Of a DNA stretch of 15,978 nucleotides, positions 1-6,378 are shown one piece after another. A program made the position numbers and the translations under genes. Position 1 is the first letter of the stretch. Each line of letters starts with the position of its first letter. Source of the DNA: SIG603 sp963621245 (GTDB lineage: Bacteria; Bacillota; Clostridia; Oscillospirales; Acutalibacteraceae); assembly GCA_963621245.1 (NCBI GenBank), contig CAVFCW010000021.1:1-15978 (forward strand), given 5' to 3'. The notes beneath the pieces are model-generated. The model searched no databases and had not been told where the DNA came from. It saw nothing but the letters and a program-made list of their open reading frames with translations.

Positions 1-43
1 CACGGACAAAAAACGGACAAGGAGTTTGCCCGTTTCAAAAAAG
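1..43 (-). repeat. Left copy of 43-bp terminal inverted repeat
   Basis: This stretch matches the reverse complement of the last 43 bases of the window (15936-15978) at 40 of 43 positions; the differences are at positions 1, 22 and 29. It contains the octamer ACGGACAA twice and a near-palindrome (arms 11-20 and 26-35, loop 21-25). Read on the minus strand the one irregular stem pair becomes a G-U wobble, and the stem is followed by a T-run, so the hairpin looks like a terminator pointing out of the window to the left. The repeat ends within the ribosome binding site of the first gene. It may continue beyond the window edge. Confidence 0.75.
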
Positions 44-50
44 GAAATTC

Positions 51-875
51 ATGGGGAAATTATCGCATATTCGTGGTATAATAAAGAACAAATGCAGCGG
101 CAAAGGGGTGAGAGAAATCTGCTGTTTGGAAGAGGCGCGCGAAAAAGTTATCGGAAATCTTCGTGAGCGTGATAAAATAGGAACGCTCAGTGAAAAAAGT
201 CTTCACGCCATACTCAAATATTATTTTGAGCCGAACGGTGAAAATCACGAAATAAAGCTTGGCACTTTCTATGCTGATGCGGTGGGCGAAAACGGAATAA
301 TCGAAATTCAGACGAGGGCGGCTTACAGGCTCAAACAAAAGCTGATGTATTTTCTCGCCGTGAGTGACGTGACTCTTGTTTTGCCCGTGATACGAAAGCG
401 CAAGCTTATCTGGATCGATCCCAATTCGGGAGAGATGAGCGAGGGCGGAAGAGTTACAAAGCGTGGAAGACTTTGCGATGCTTTTGCCGAACTGGGCGGT
501 ATAATAAATCTTCTCGATAATCCGCGGCTTCACGTGTGCGTCATGCTTCTCGATGTGACGGATTACAAGCTTTTGGACGGCTACGGCGACAAGAAGAAAA
601 TTCGTGCCTCCAAATTTGACAGGATTCCCGACGAGATAATTAAGGAGATATATTTAAACTGCCCCGAGGATTATGCCGAACTTTTGCCCGATGAAATATT
701 TGGTTTAACGGAAGATTTCACCGCCGGAGAGTTATCAAAGAAATTAAAGCTTAAATCCCCTCACGCATACAGCCTTATTCACGTGCTCGAAAAATTCGGT
801 TTGGCAGAGGAAACGGGACTAAAAGGCAGAGCCAAAAGCTACAAACTCAATTTGAACTTTGAAGAAAGATATTAG
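51..875 (+). CDS. Unknown protein, possible PD-(D/E)XK-like core plus C-terminal winged helix
   Basis: I do not recognise this 274-residue protein by name. The start is ATG with AAGGAAA five to nine bases upstream. No signal peptide or membrane segment is evident. Residues about 45-90 hold an acidic helix (E48 in EKSLH), then beta-strand-like segments with D76 (YADAV) and E85-I-Q87 (IIEIQTR). That order, E...D...ExQ/K, recalls the PD-(D/E)XK nuclease fold, but this is pattern reading and not a domain match. Residues about 222-266 (FTAGELSKKLKL...HVLEKFGLAEE) read like a MarR/Rrf2-style winged helix with a basic wing (KGRAKSYKL). A DNA-binding or DNA-acting protein is a reasonable guess. It is the first gene of a compact set, with the VanZ-like gene starting four bases after its stop. 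Confidence 0.75.
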   Translation: MGKLSHIRGIIKNKCSGKGVREICCLEEAREKVIGNLRERDKIGTLSEKSLHAILKYYFEPNGENHEIKLGTFYADAVGENGIIEIQTRAAYRLKQKLMYFLAVSDVTLVLPVIRKRKLIWIDPNSGEMSEGGRVTKRGRLCDAFAELGGIINLLDNPRLHVCVMLLDVTDYKLLDGYGDKKKIRASKFDRIPDEIIKEIYLNCPEDYAELLPDEIFGLTEDFTAGELSKKLKLKSPHAYSLIHVLEKFGLAEETGLKGRAKSYKLNLNFEERY

Positions 876-879
876 ATTT

Positions 880-1347
880 ATGAATAAAGAAAACAAAAAG
901 AAGATATACATACTTAACGCACTCATAGTTATCATGTTGATATTCATCTGGGGCCATTCTATGGTGCCCGCCGCAGAATCAAGCGAGGAAAGCGGCTACT
1001 GGGCTACTTACCTCATTCCGATTTTAAAGGTTTTTGTGGGCGAAAAACTTGCGACAGAATATCTTGTGAGAAAGCTCGCTCATTTCTCCGAGTATGCGGT
1101 TTTCGGCTTCATAGTGGCGTTAAGACTCAAGCAAACAGAGCGTCTTGACGTGCGCCTCATAGGAAAAGCAGAGGGAGCCTCTTTTTTGACCGCTTTTCTT
1201 GACGAGAGCATTCAGGTTGTATCGGGTCGCGGCCCCATGATTACCGATGTTTGGATTGATTCCGCGGGTGCGTTCACGGGAATTTTGGTTTGCTCGCTCA
1301 TTATTTTTTTGACAGAGAGGATTAAGCATGCACGCAGAGCTTCTTGA
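880..1347 (+). CDS. VanZ-like family membrane protein
   Basis: This is a 155-residue integral membrane protein if translation starts at ATG 880. A TTG at 859, overlapping the previous gene, would add seven residues, but 880 fits better because the purine-rich GAAGAAAG (861-868) lies upstream of it. An N-terminal transmembrane helix (about residues 9-29) is followed by a short loop and by the VanZ hallmarks: RKLAHFSEYAVFGF (about 65-78), then DESIQVVSGRGPMITDVWIDSAG, then a final hydrophobic helix. VanZ of Tn1546 gives low-level teicoplanin resistance. Most chromosomal relatives have no established role and are only presumed to act at the cell envelope. The last 20 bases overlap the start of the AraC-type gene, so the two are probably translationally coupled. 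No van resistance genes are nearby. Confidence 0.88.
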   Translation: MNKENKKKIYILNALIVIMLIFIWGHSMVPAAESSEESGYWATYLIPILKVFVGEKLATEYLVRKLAHFSEYAVFGFIVALRLKQTERLDVRLIGKAEGASFLTAFLDESIQVVSGRGPMITDVWIDSAGAFTGILVCSLIIFLTERIKHARRAS

Positions 1348-2290
1348 AAGGCTTCGCCCGCTTACCGAGGAGGAGCGAGCCTACCACGACGGAAAAACCG
1401 AGATTGACCGAGAAATTTATATGGCTGAAAACACAGCCAAAATCAACGCCGAAAGGCTTATGGATACGGGCAAGCTCATAAGCATAAGAAAACACACCCG
1501 TTTTGTGCATTTTCCCGCACACACTCACGATTACGTTGAAGTGGTTTATATGTGTTCGGGAAAAACGGAGCACATCATAAACGGCGCAAAGGTGGAATTA
1601 AAAGAGGGCGAGCTTCTTTTTCTCAACCAAAACAGTATTCAGGAGATTTTACCGGCTGGCGAAAACGATATTGCGGTAAATTTTATCATTCTTCCCGCAT
1701 TTTTTGATTATGCGCTCAATCTCATGGACGAAAACCAGCTCAAAGATTTTCTCATCGACTGTATGTCGGGCAAAGAATCAAGCGTGAACTATATGCACTT
1801 CAGAGTTGCCGACGCTTTGCCGATACAAAATCTTGTCGAAAATCTCATTTGGACGCTGATAAATCCGCAGCCGTACAAACAGCTCATGAACAAAGCGACC
1901 ATGGGAATTTTGCTCATGCAGCTAACAAATTATGTTGACGTTATGGACACGAACTCCCAGTCGGAATCGAGAAAATTTGTCATGAAAGTTCTCTCTTACA
2001 TTGAGGAGCACTACCAAGACGGAGATTTAACCACGCTCGCAAAGCTTATGCACTGCGATTTAAGCTGGCTTTCAAGGGAGATAAAACGCCAGACAGGACA
2101 GAATTTCACGGATCTCGTGCAAAACAAAAGGCTTAGTCAGGCGGCTTATTATCTCACCAACACAAAAATGATAATATCCGATATTGCGCTCTCAGTCGGC
2201 TACGAAAATATAAGCTATTTTCACAGGTTATTCAAAAAGAAATACGGCGTTTCGCCGAGGCAGTGCCGCCTGAATGCGGCTTGCAAATAA
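1328..2290 (+). CDS. AraC/XylS-family transcriptional regulator with cupin sensor domain
   Basis: This is a 320-residue one-component regulator. ATG 1328 is preceded by AGAGAGG at a good distance, so the 20-base overlap with the VanZ-like gene is credible. Residues about 50-120 form a cupin-type sensor (HFPAHTHDYVEVVYMCSG, then INGAKVELKEGELLFLN), of the kind that binds a sugar in many AraC proteins. Residues about 216-316 hold two helix-turn-helix units: LTTLAKLMHCDLSWLSREIKR, and ISDIALSVGYENISYFHRLF followed by KKKYGVSPRQCR, the classic AraC signature. A terminator follows at once, and the next operon is for rhamnose-type sugars, so control of rhaB and its neighbours is likely but rests on position only. 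No repeated operator site could be assigned with confidence. Confidence 0.93.
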   Translation: MHAELLERLRPLTEEERAYHDGKTEIDREIYMAENTAKINAERLMDTGKLISIRKHTRFVHFPAHTHDYVEVVYMCSGKTEHIINGAKVELKEGELLFLNQNSIQEILPAGENDIAVNFIILPAFFDYALNLMDENQLKDFLIDCMSGKESSVNYMHFRVADALPIQNLVENLIWTLINPQPYKQLMNKATMGILLMQLTNYVDVMDTNSQSESRKFVMKVLSYIEEHYQDGDLTTLAKLMHCDLSWLSREIKRQTGQNFTDLVQNKRLSQAAYYLTNTKMIISDIALSVGYENISYFHRLFKKKYGVSPRQCRLNAACK

Positions 2291-2327
2291 GGACAGTTTT
2301 TTAGTCAAAAGCTGTCCTTTTATTTTA
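2291..2327 (+). terminator. Rho-independent terminator after the AraC-type gene
   Basis: GGACAG (2291-2296) pairs with CTGTCC (2312-2317). The loop contains further T/A pairing (TTTT with AAAA), and the right arm is followed by TTTTATTTTAT. It begins one base after the AraC stop codon. Confidence 0.85.
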
Positions 2328-2346
2328 TCTTTTCAGCGCATATAAT
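2319..2346 (+). promoter_or_regulatory. Probable promoter of the rhaB operon, weak -35
   Basis: A perfect -10 box, TATAAT, lies at 2341-2346. The best -35 candidate is only TTTATT (2319-2324), inside the T-run of the preceding terminator. A good -10 with a poor -35 is common in promoters that need an activator, which would suit control by the adjacent AraC-family protein. That link is inference. The leader to the GTG start at 2422 would be about 70 bases. Confidence 0.55.
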
Positions 2347-2421
2347 CATAGTAAAGATGTGAGCCGTCCACGGGCGGATTGCGGGGTAAGTACGGAAAAT
2401 TGTACGTAAGGAGTGGATTAA

Positions 2422-3813
2422 GTGAAGTATTATTTGGCAGTCGATATCGGCGCTTCAAGCGGCAGACTCATGGTTTCATACCTTGAGGACGGAAAAATGA
2501 AACTCGAAGAGGTTCATCGTTTTCCCAACGGCATGAAGGAGAAAAACGGCCACAAATGCTGGGACGTCGACGCACTTTTCTCCGAGATTATCACGGGCAT
2601 GAAAAAGTGCGCAGAAATGGGAATCAAACCCGAGAGCGTGGGAATTGACACTTGGGCGGTCGATTTTGCGCTTTTGGACAAGGACGGAAATTTGGTGGGA
2701 GACACCGTCGGTTACCGTGATTCGAGAACGGACGAAGCCGACAAGCTTGTTTATGAATATATCCCCGAAAAAGAGCTTTATGCACGCACGGGCATTCAGA
2801 AACAGAAATTCAACACGATTTATCAGCTTATGGCTGTTAAGACTCAGGAACCCGAGGTTTTCGAGAAGGCTGAGACCATGCTTCTCATTCCCGATTACCT
2901 CAATTACCTTCTCACGGGAAACAAACTCACGGAGTACACAAACGCATCGACAACTCAGCTTGTAAGCCCATCTACAAAGGACTGGGATTTTGAGCTTATC
3001 GATATGCTCGGCTATCCGAGAAAGCTGTTCACGGAGATTGCACTTCCGACAACAAAGGTCGGTTCGCTCAAAAAGGAGATTGCCGAGAAGGTCGGATTCG
3101 ACTGCGACGTTATTCTTCCCGCAACTCACGATACGGCTTCGGCTGTTGTTGCCGTTCCGGCAGAGAGCGACAGCGTTCTTTATATCAGCTCGGGCACGTG
3201 GTCACTTATGGGCACGGAGCTTTTTAAGGCAAACTGCTCGGAAGAGAGCATGAAGAGAAACCTAACAAACGAGGGCGGCATCGATTACCGTTTCCGCTAC
3301 CTCAAGAACATCATGGGTATGTGGATGATAAACTCGGCAAGAAGCGAGCTTGCTCCCCATATGCCGTTCGGTGAGATTTGCGAGGGCGCGTCAAAAGAAA
3401 GCATTAAATCAATCGTACCTGCCAATGACGACAGATTTATGGCTCCCGACTCGATGAGCGAGGAAATCAAAAAGGCTTGTGAGGAGACAAACCAGCAGAT
3501 TCCAAGCGGTATTTTCGAGACGGCGGCGGTTATTTACAACAGCCTTGCAAAATGCTATGCCGACACGGCAGTCGAGATTGAAGAAATGACCGGATTCAAG
3601 TATGACGCTATAAATATTGTGGGCGGCGGTTCAAGCGCCGATTACTTAAACCGTTTGACCGCAAAGGCAAGCGGAAAGAAAGTTATTACAGGCCCAACCG
3701 AGGCAACTGCAATCGGTAACGTGGCTGTTCAGATGATGGCTTCGGGCGAGATTTCCGATTTGAAATCCGCAAGAAAAATAATACTCGAATCTTTTGAATG
3801 TAAAGAGTTTTAA
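2422..3813 (+). CDS. rhaB: Rhamnulokinase (L-rhamnulose + ATP to L-rhamnulose 1-phosphate)
   Basis: This is a 463-residue cytosolic FGGY-family sugar kinase, slightly shorter than the roughly 485-residue enzymes of E. coli and B. subtilis. Translation starts at GTG, with TAAGGAG eight bases upstream. The N-terminal ATPase phosphate loop reads VDIGASSGR (residues 7-15), which is typical of rhamnulokinases. The catalytic base is D237 in PATHDTAS, the same number as in E. coli RhaB. YISSGTWSLMG (254-264) and the adenosine motif INIVGGGSSADYLNRL (from 398) follow. It is first in an operon with an isomerase-fold gene (17-base gap) and rhaD, so it should supply the phosphorylated ketose that RhaD cleaves. 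Related kinases can also accept L-fuculose, but the long-form RhaD downstream favours rhamnulose. Confidence 0.93.
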   Translation: MKYYLAVDIGASSGRLMVSYLEDGKMKLEEVHRFPNGMKEKNGHKCWDVDALFSEIITGMKKCAEMGIKPESVGIDTWAVDFALLDKDGNLVGDTVGYRDSRTDEADKLVYEYIPEKELYARTGIQKQKFNTIYQLMAVKTQEPEVFEKAETMLLIPDYLNYLLTGNKLTEYTNASTTQLVSPSTKDWDFELIDMLGYPRKLFTEIALPTTKVGSLKKEIAEKVGFDCDVILPATHDTASAVVAVPAESDSVLYISSGTWSLMGTELFKANCSEESMKRNLTNEGGIDYRFRYLKNIMGMWMINSARSELAPHMPFGEICEGASKESIKSIVPANDDRFMAPDSMSEEIKKACEETNQQIPSGIFETAAVIYNSLAKCYADTAVEIEEMTGFKYDAINIVGGGSSADYLNRLTAKASGKKVITGPTEATAIGNVAVQMMASGEISDLKSARKIILESFECKEF

Positions 3814-3830
3814 TATATAAGGAGGATACT

Positions 3831-5258
3831 ATGACAAAACCGTTAGTAGAAACAAAAGCAAGAGCGGGCGTTTTCTCAATCGCATTGGGCGCATATCTCC
3901 CGCAGTTCCCGTCACTCGTTCCCGAGTTTGAGAGCCAGTACGAGGCATTCAAGAAGACTATTCCCGATACAGTCGAGCTTATCGACGGCGGAATGGTTAC
4001 AACAAAGGAGCAGGCAATGGTTGCCGGCGACAAGTTCCGTGCTGCTGATGTAGACATCGTATTTTTACAGCTCCTCACATATGCAACAAGCTACAACATG
4101 CTTCCCGCAGTGAGAGACTTGGACGTTCCCGTCGTGCTCGTAAACGTTCAGAAACTTAAGGCTCTTGACTATGACCACACAGACATCGCATCTTGGCTCG
4201 GCGAGGGCTACGCTTGCGGCGCAGTCGGCGAGATGGTTGCAGACCTTGAGCGTGCGGGCAAGAGACACGCAGTTATCACAGGTGTTGTCGAGGGCGGCGA
4301 CCCCGAGGTTCAGAAAGAGATTGAGGATTGGTGCAAAGCGGCTCAGGTAAGACGCCGTTTCCGTGACACAAACATCGCTCAGATCGGCAGACCTTACCCC
4401 GGCATGATGGATCTCTACATTGACGAGACAAACCTTTACCACAGAATGTTCCTTTACACAAAGCAGTTCGACTGGGAGAAGATGTGGGCAATTGCCGACA
4501 ACATCACAGACGAGGACGCTATCCGTGCAAAGGCAGAGGATATTCTCGATACATTTGATATCGAGGGCGGCGCAACTGTCGAAAAGGTCTGGGATATGGC
4601 TAAGTATGTTGTCGCATTCGAGAAGTGGGTAAAGGACGAGAAATTGGGACTTATCGCTTCTCACTATGACGGATTTGCTCAGGGCAAAGCGGGTGTTCTT
4701 GACTCCATGCTCATTCCCGCATTCTCCATGCTCATCAAGCAGGGCACAGCTTGCGCAGTTGAGGGCGATATGAAGGTTGCCATGGCAATGTCTATACTCA
4801 AGACAATCTCCGGCATGGGTCAGCTTTCCGAGATGTACTCAATCGATTTCAACGACGATATTTGCATCATCGGCCACAGCGGTTCCGGTGACGCTGATAT
4901 TTCCGCAAAGAAGCCCACGATGAAAATCGTTAAGGTTTTCCACGGCAAGACAGGCGGCGGATATCTCACTCAGTTCTATCCGCATTTGGGTCCGGTCACT
5001 TACCTCGCAATCACTCAGGATAAGGACGGAAACTTCAAGTTCGTTGTTGCCGAGGGCGTAAACGAGGAGGGCAAAATTCTTTCGTTCGGCGATACAAATA
5101 TGAGAACAAGATTTTCTTGCGGTGCGAGAGAGTTCGTCAACCGTTGGAGCGAGGCAGGCCCGACTCATCACATGGCAGCTGCTTCCGGCAGACACATCGA
5201 CACTATTCTCAAGGTCGCAAAAATTATGAATATTCCTTGCGAGATCGTTACAAGATAA
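3831..5258 (+). CDS. L-arabinose/L-fucose isomerase-fold protein, candidate deoxysugar isomerase
   Basis: This is a 475-residue protein of the arabinose/fucose isomerase superfamily, with no hydrophobic leader. ATG 3831 has AAGGAGGA just upstream. The expected metal and catalytic positions appear in AraA order: E311 (AVEGDMKVA), E334 (LSEMYSIDF), H349 (IIGHSGSGD) and H446/H447 (GPTHHMAAA), which correspond to E306, E333, H350 and the second histidine (about 450) of E. coli AraA. The surroundings of these residues differ from true AraA, notably GHSGSGD where AraA has an AHMLE-type motif, so the substrate is not simply arabinose. Lying between rhaB and rhaD, it fills the slot of an L-rhamnose isomerase, although it bears no resemblance to RhaA. 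The inferred reaction is L-rhamnose (or L-fucose) to the ketose. Its codon use looks more biased than that of the upstream regulator, which suggests strong expression. Confidence 0.82.
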   Translation: MTKPLVETKARAGVFSIALGAYLPQFPSLVPEFESQYEAFKKTIPDTVELIDGGMVTTKEQAMVAGDKFRAADVDIVFLQLLTYATSYNMLPAVRDLDVPVVLVNVQKLKALDYDHTDIASWLGEGYACGAVGEMVADLERAGKRHAVITGVVEGGDPEVQKEIEDWCKAAQVRRRFRDTNIAQIGRPYPGMMDLYIDETNLYHRMFLYTKQFDWEKMWAIADNITDEDAIRAKAEDILDTFDIEGGATVEKVWDMAKYVVAFEKWVKDEKLGLIASHYDGFAQGKAGVLDSMLIPAFSMLIKQGTACAVEGDMKVAMAMSILKTISGMGQLSEMYSIDFNDDICIIGHSGSGDADISAKKPTMKIVKVFHGKTGGGYLTQFYPHLGPVTYLAITQDKDGNFKFVVAEGVNEEGKILSFGDTNMRTRFSCGAREFVNRWSEAGPTHHMAAASGRHIDTILKVAKIMNIPCEIVTR

Positions 5259-5306
5259 TTTTTGAATTTAAGAAATAATATTGGCTTATTTTAAGCGGAG
5301 GATAAT

Positions 5307-6128
5307 ATGAAATTTTTAGACGCAGAATTTGTTAAAGGCTTTATCAGAATGGCAGACGACGGTTGGCAGCAGGGCTGGCACGAGAGAAACGGCGGAAACC
5401 TTTCCTACCGTGTTAAGGCTGAAGAAGTTGAATCCGTAAAAGAGAATTTTGAGCCGAAGGCTTGGCAGCCCATCGGAACAAGCGTTCCGAACCTTGCTAA
5501 CGAGTATTTCCTCGTAACAGGCTCCGGAAAGTATTTCAGAAACGTTGCCATTAAGCCTGAGGACTCCATCTGCATGATCGAGCTTGACGACAAGGGCGAG
5601 AACTACCGCATTGTTTGGGGTCTTGTAAACGGCGGCAGACCGACAAGCGAGCTTCCTTCTCACCTTATGAACCTTGAGGTTAAGAAACTTCAGGACGAGA
5701 GATACCGTGTTGTTTATCACGCACACACAACAAACATTATCGCTCTCACATTTGTTCTTCCTCTTGAGGACAAGGTTTTCACAAGAGAGCTCTGGGAGAT
5801 GGCTACAGAGTGCCCCGTTGTTTTCCCTGACGGAATCGGTGTTGTTCCGTGGATGGTTCCGGGCGGAAGAGAAATTGCCGTTGCAACAAGCGATCTTATG
5901 AAGAAGTATGACCTCGCTATTTGGGCTCATCACGGTATGTTTGCAGCCGGCTTTGACTTTGACCTCACATTCGGCCTTATGCACACAGCCGAGAAGTCCG
6001 CTGAGATTCTTGTAAAGATGCTTTCAATGACAGGCACAAAGCGCCAGACAATCACACCCGATAACTTCAGACAGCTTGCAAAGGACTTCGGTGTAACTCT
6101 TCCCGAGGAGTTCCTTTACGAGAAGTAA
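5307..6128 (+). CDS. rhaD: Rhamnulose-1-phosphate aldolase (class II)
   Basis: This is a 273-residue zinc-dependent aldolase that splits L-rhamnulose 1-phosphate into DHAP and L-lactaldehyde. Its length matches E. coli RhaD (274) and not FucA (about 215). The start is ATG with GGAGG five bases upstream. Visible landmarks are the N-terminal WHERNGGNLSYR (24-35), the phosphate-contact region LVTGSGKYFRN (69-79), the catalytic glutamate E115 (TSELPSHL), zinc ligands H138 and H140 (VYHAHTTN), and H209 (WAHHGMFAAG). These correspond to E117, H141, H143 and H212 of the E. coli enzyme. It lies 48 bases after the isomerase-fold gene and ends the operon before a strong terminator. No lactaldehyde-handling gene or transporter lies within the window. 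Confidence 0.94.
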   Translation: MKFLDAEFVKGFIRMADDGWQQGWHERNGGNLSYRVKAEEVESVKENFEPKAWQPIGTSVPNLANEYFLVTGSGKYFRNVAIKPEDSICMIELDDKGENYRIVWGLVNGGRPTSELPSHLMNLEVKKLQDERYRVVYHAHTTNIIALTFVLPLEDKVFTRELWEMATECPVVFPDGIGVVPWMVPGGREIAVATSDLMKKYDLAIWAHHGMFAAGFDFDLTFGLMHTAEKSAEILVKMLSMTGTKRQTITPDNFRQLAKDFGVTLPEEFLYEK

Positions 6129-6270
6129 TTAAAATTATAAGATATCATACCACACATTTGTTTTGGACGGATAGCCGTCCGCATCGCTGATAAAGCGGGC
6201 GGTATGTCCGCTCCTCCAAAGGAATGGGCTCACACCAAGGTAAGATGTTTCACGTACACAATCCTTATGA
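6129..6270 (+). other. Structured spacer after rhaD, no gene
   Basis: No open reading frame with a ribosome binding site is visible. Three short stems follow in series: GGACGG/CCGTCC (6165-6170, 6175-6180, four-base loop), CGCT/AGCG (6185-6188, 6194-6197) and GGGCGG/CCGCTC (6197-6202, 6208-6213, one G-U pair). The rest runs into the terminator at 6271. It could be a structured 3' untranslated region or a small RNA, and no known RNA family was recognised. Confidence 0.35.
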
Positions 6271-6310
6271 AAAGGCAAGGGCTCGGTTCAATCCGAGCTC
6301 TTGTCTTTTT
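6271..6310 (+). terminator. Strong rho-independent terminator of the rha operon
   Basis: A 16-bp stem with two G-U pairs (6271-6286 against 6293-6308) closes a six-base TTCAAT loop, and the right arm ends in CTTTTT. The inner part resembles a tRNA T-arm, but the loop is one base short and no tRNA surrounds it. Confidence 0.92.
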
Positions 6311-6313
6311 ATC

Positions 6314-6346
6314 GAAAAAATAAAGGGGGAACCTTTCGGTTCCCCC
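6314..6346 (-). terminator. Rho-independent terminator of gdhA
   Basis: On the minus strand GGGGGAACC, a GAAA loop and GGTTCCCCC form a 9-bp stem (6325-6333 against 6338-6346), followed by TTTATTTTTT. It sits back to back with the rha terminator and separates the convergent units. Confidence 0.92.
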
Positions 6347-6378
6347 CCTAAAAAAGTGTTTTAATTTATCGGTTGTTA

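Noticed and set aside
6185..6197. CTGATAA resembling part of a hammerhead ribozyme core
   Set aside because: The core would need CTGANGA and a GAAA element between stems; neither is present.
6276..6300. A tRNA T-arm-like sequence (GGTTCAATCC within a stem)
   Set aside because: The loop has six bases rather than seven, no acceptor, D or anticodon arms are present, and the stem plus T-run fits a terminator fully.
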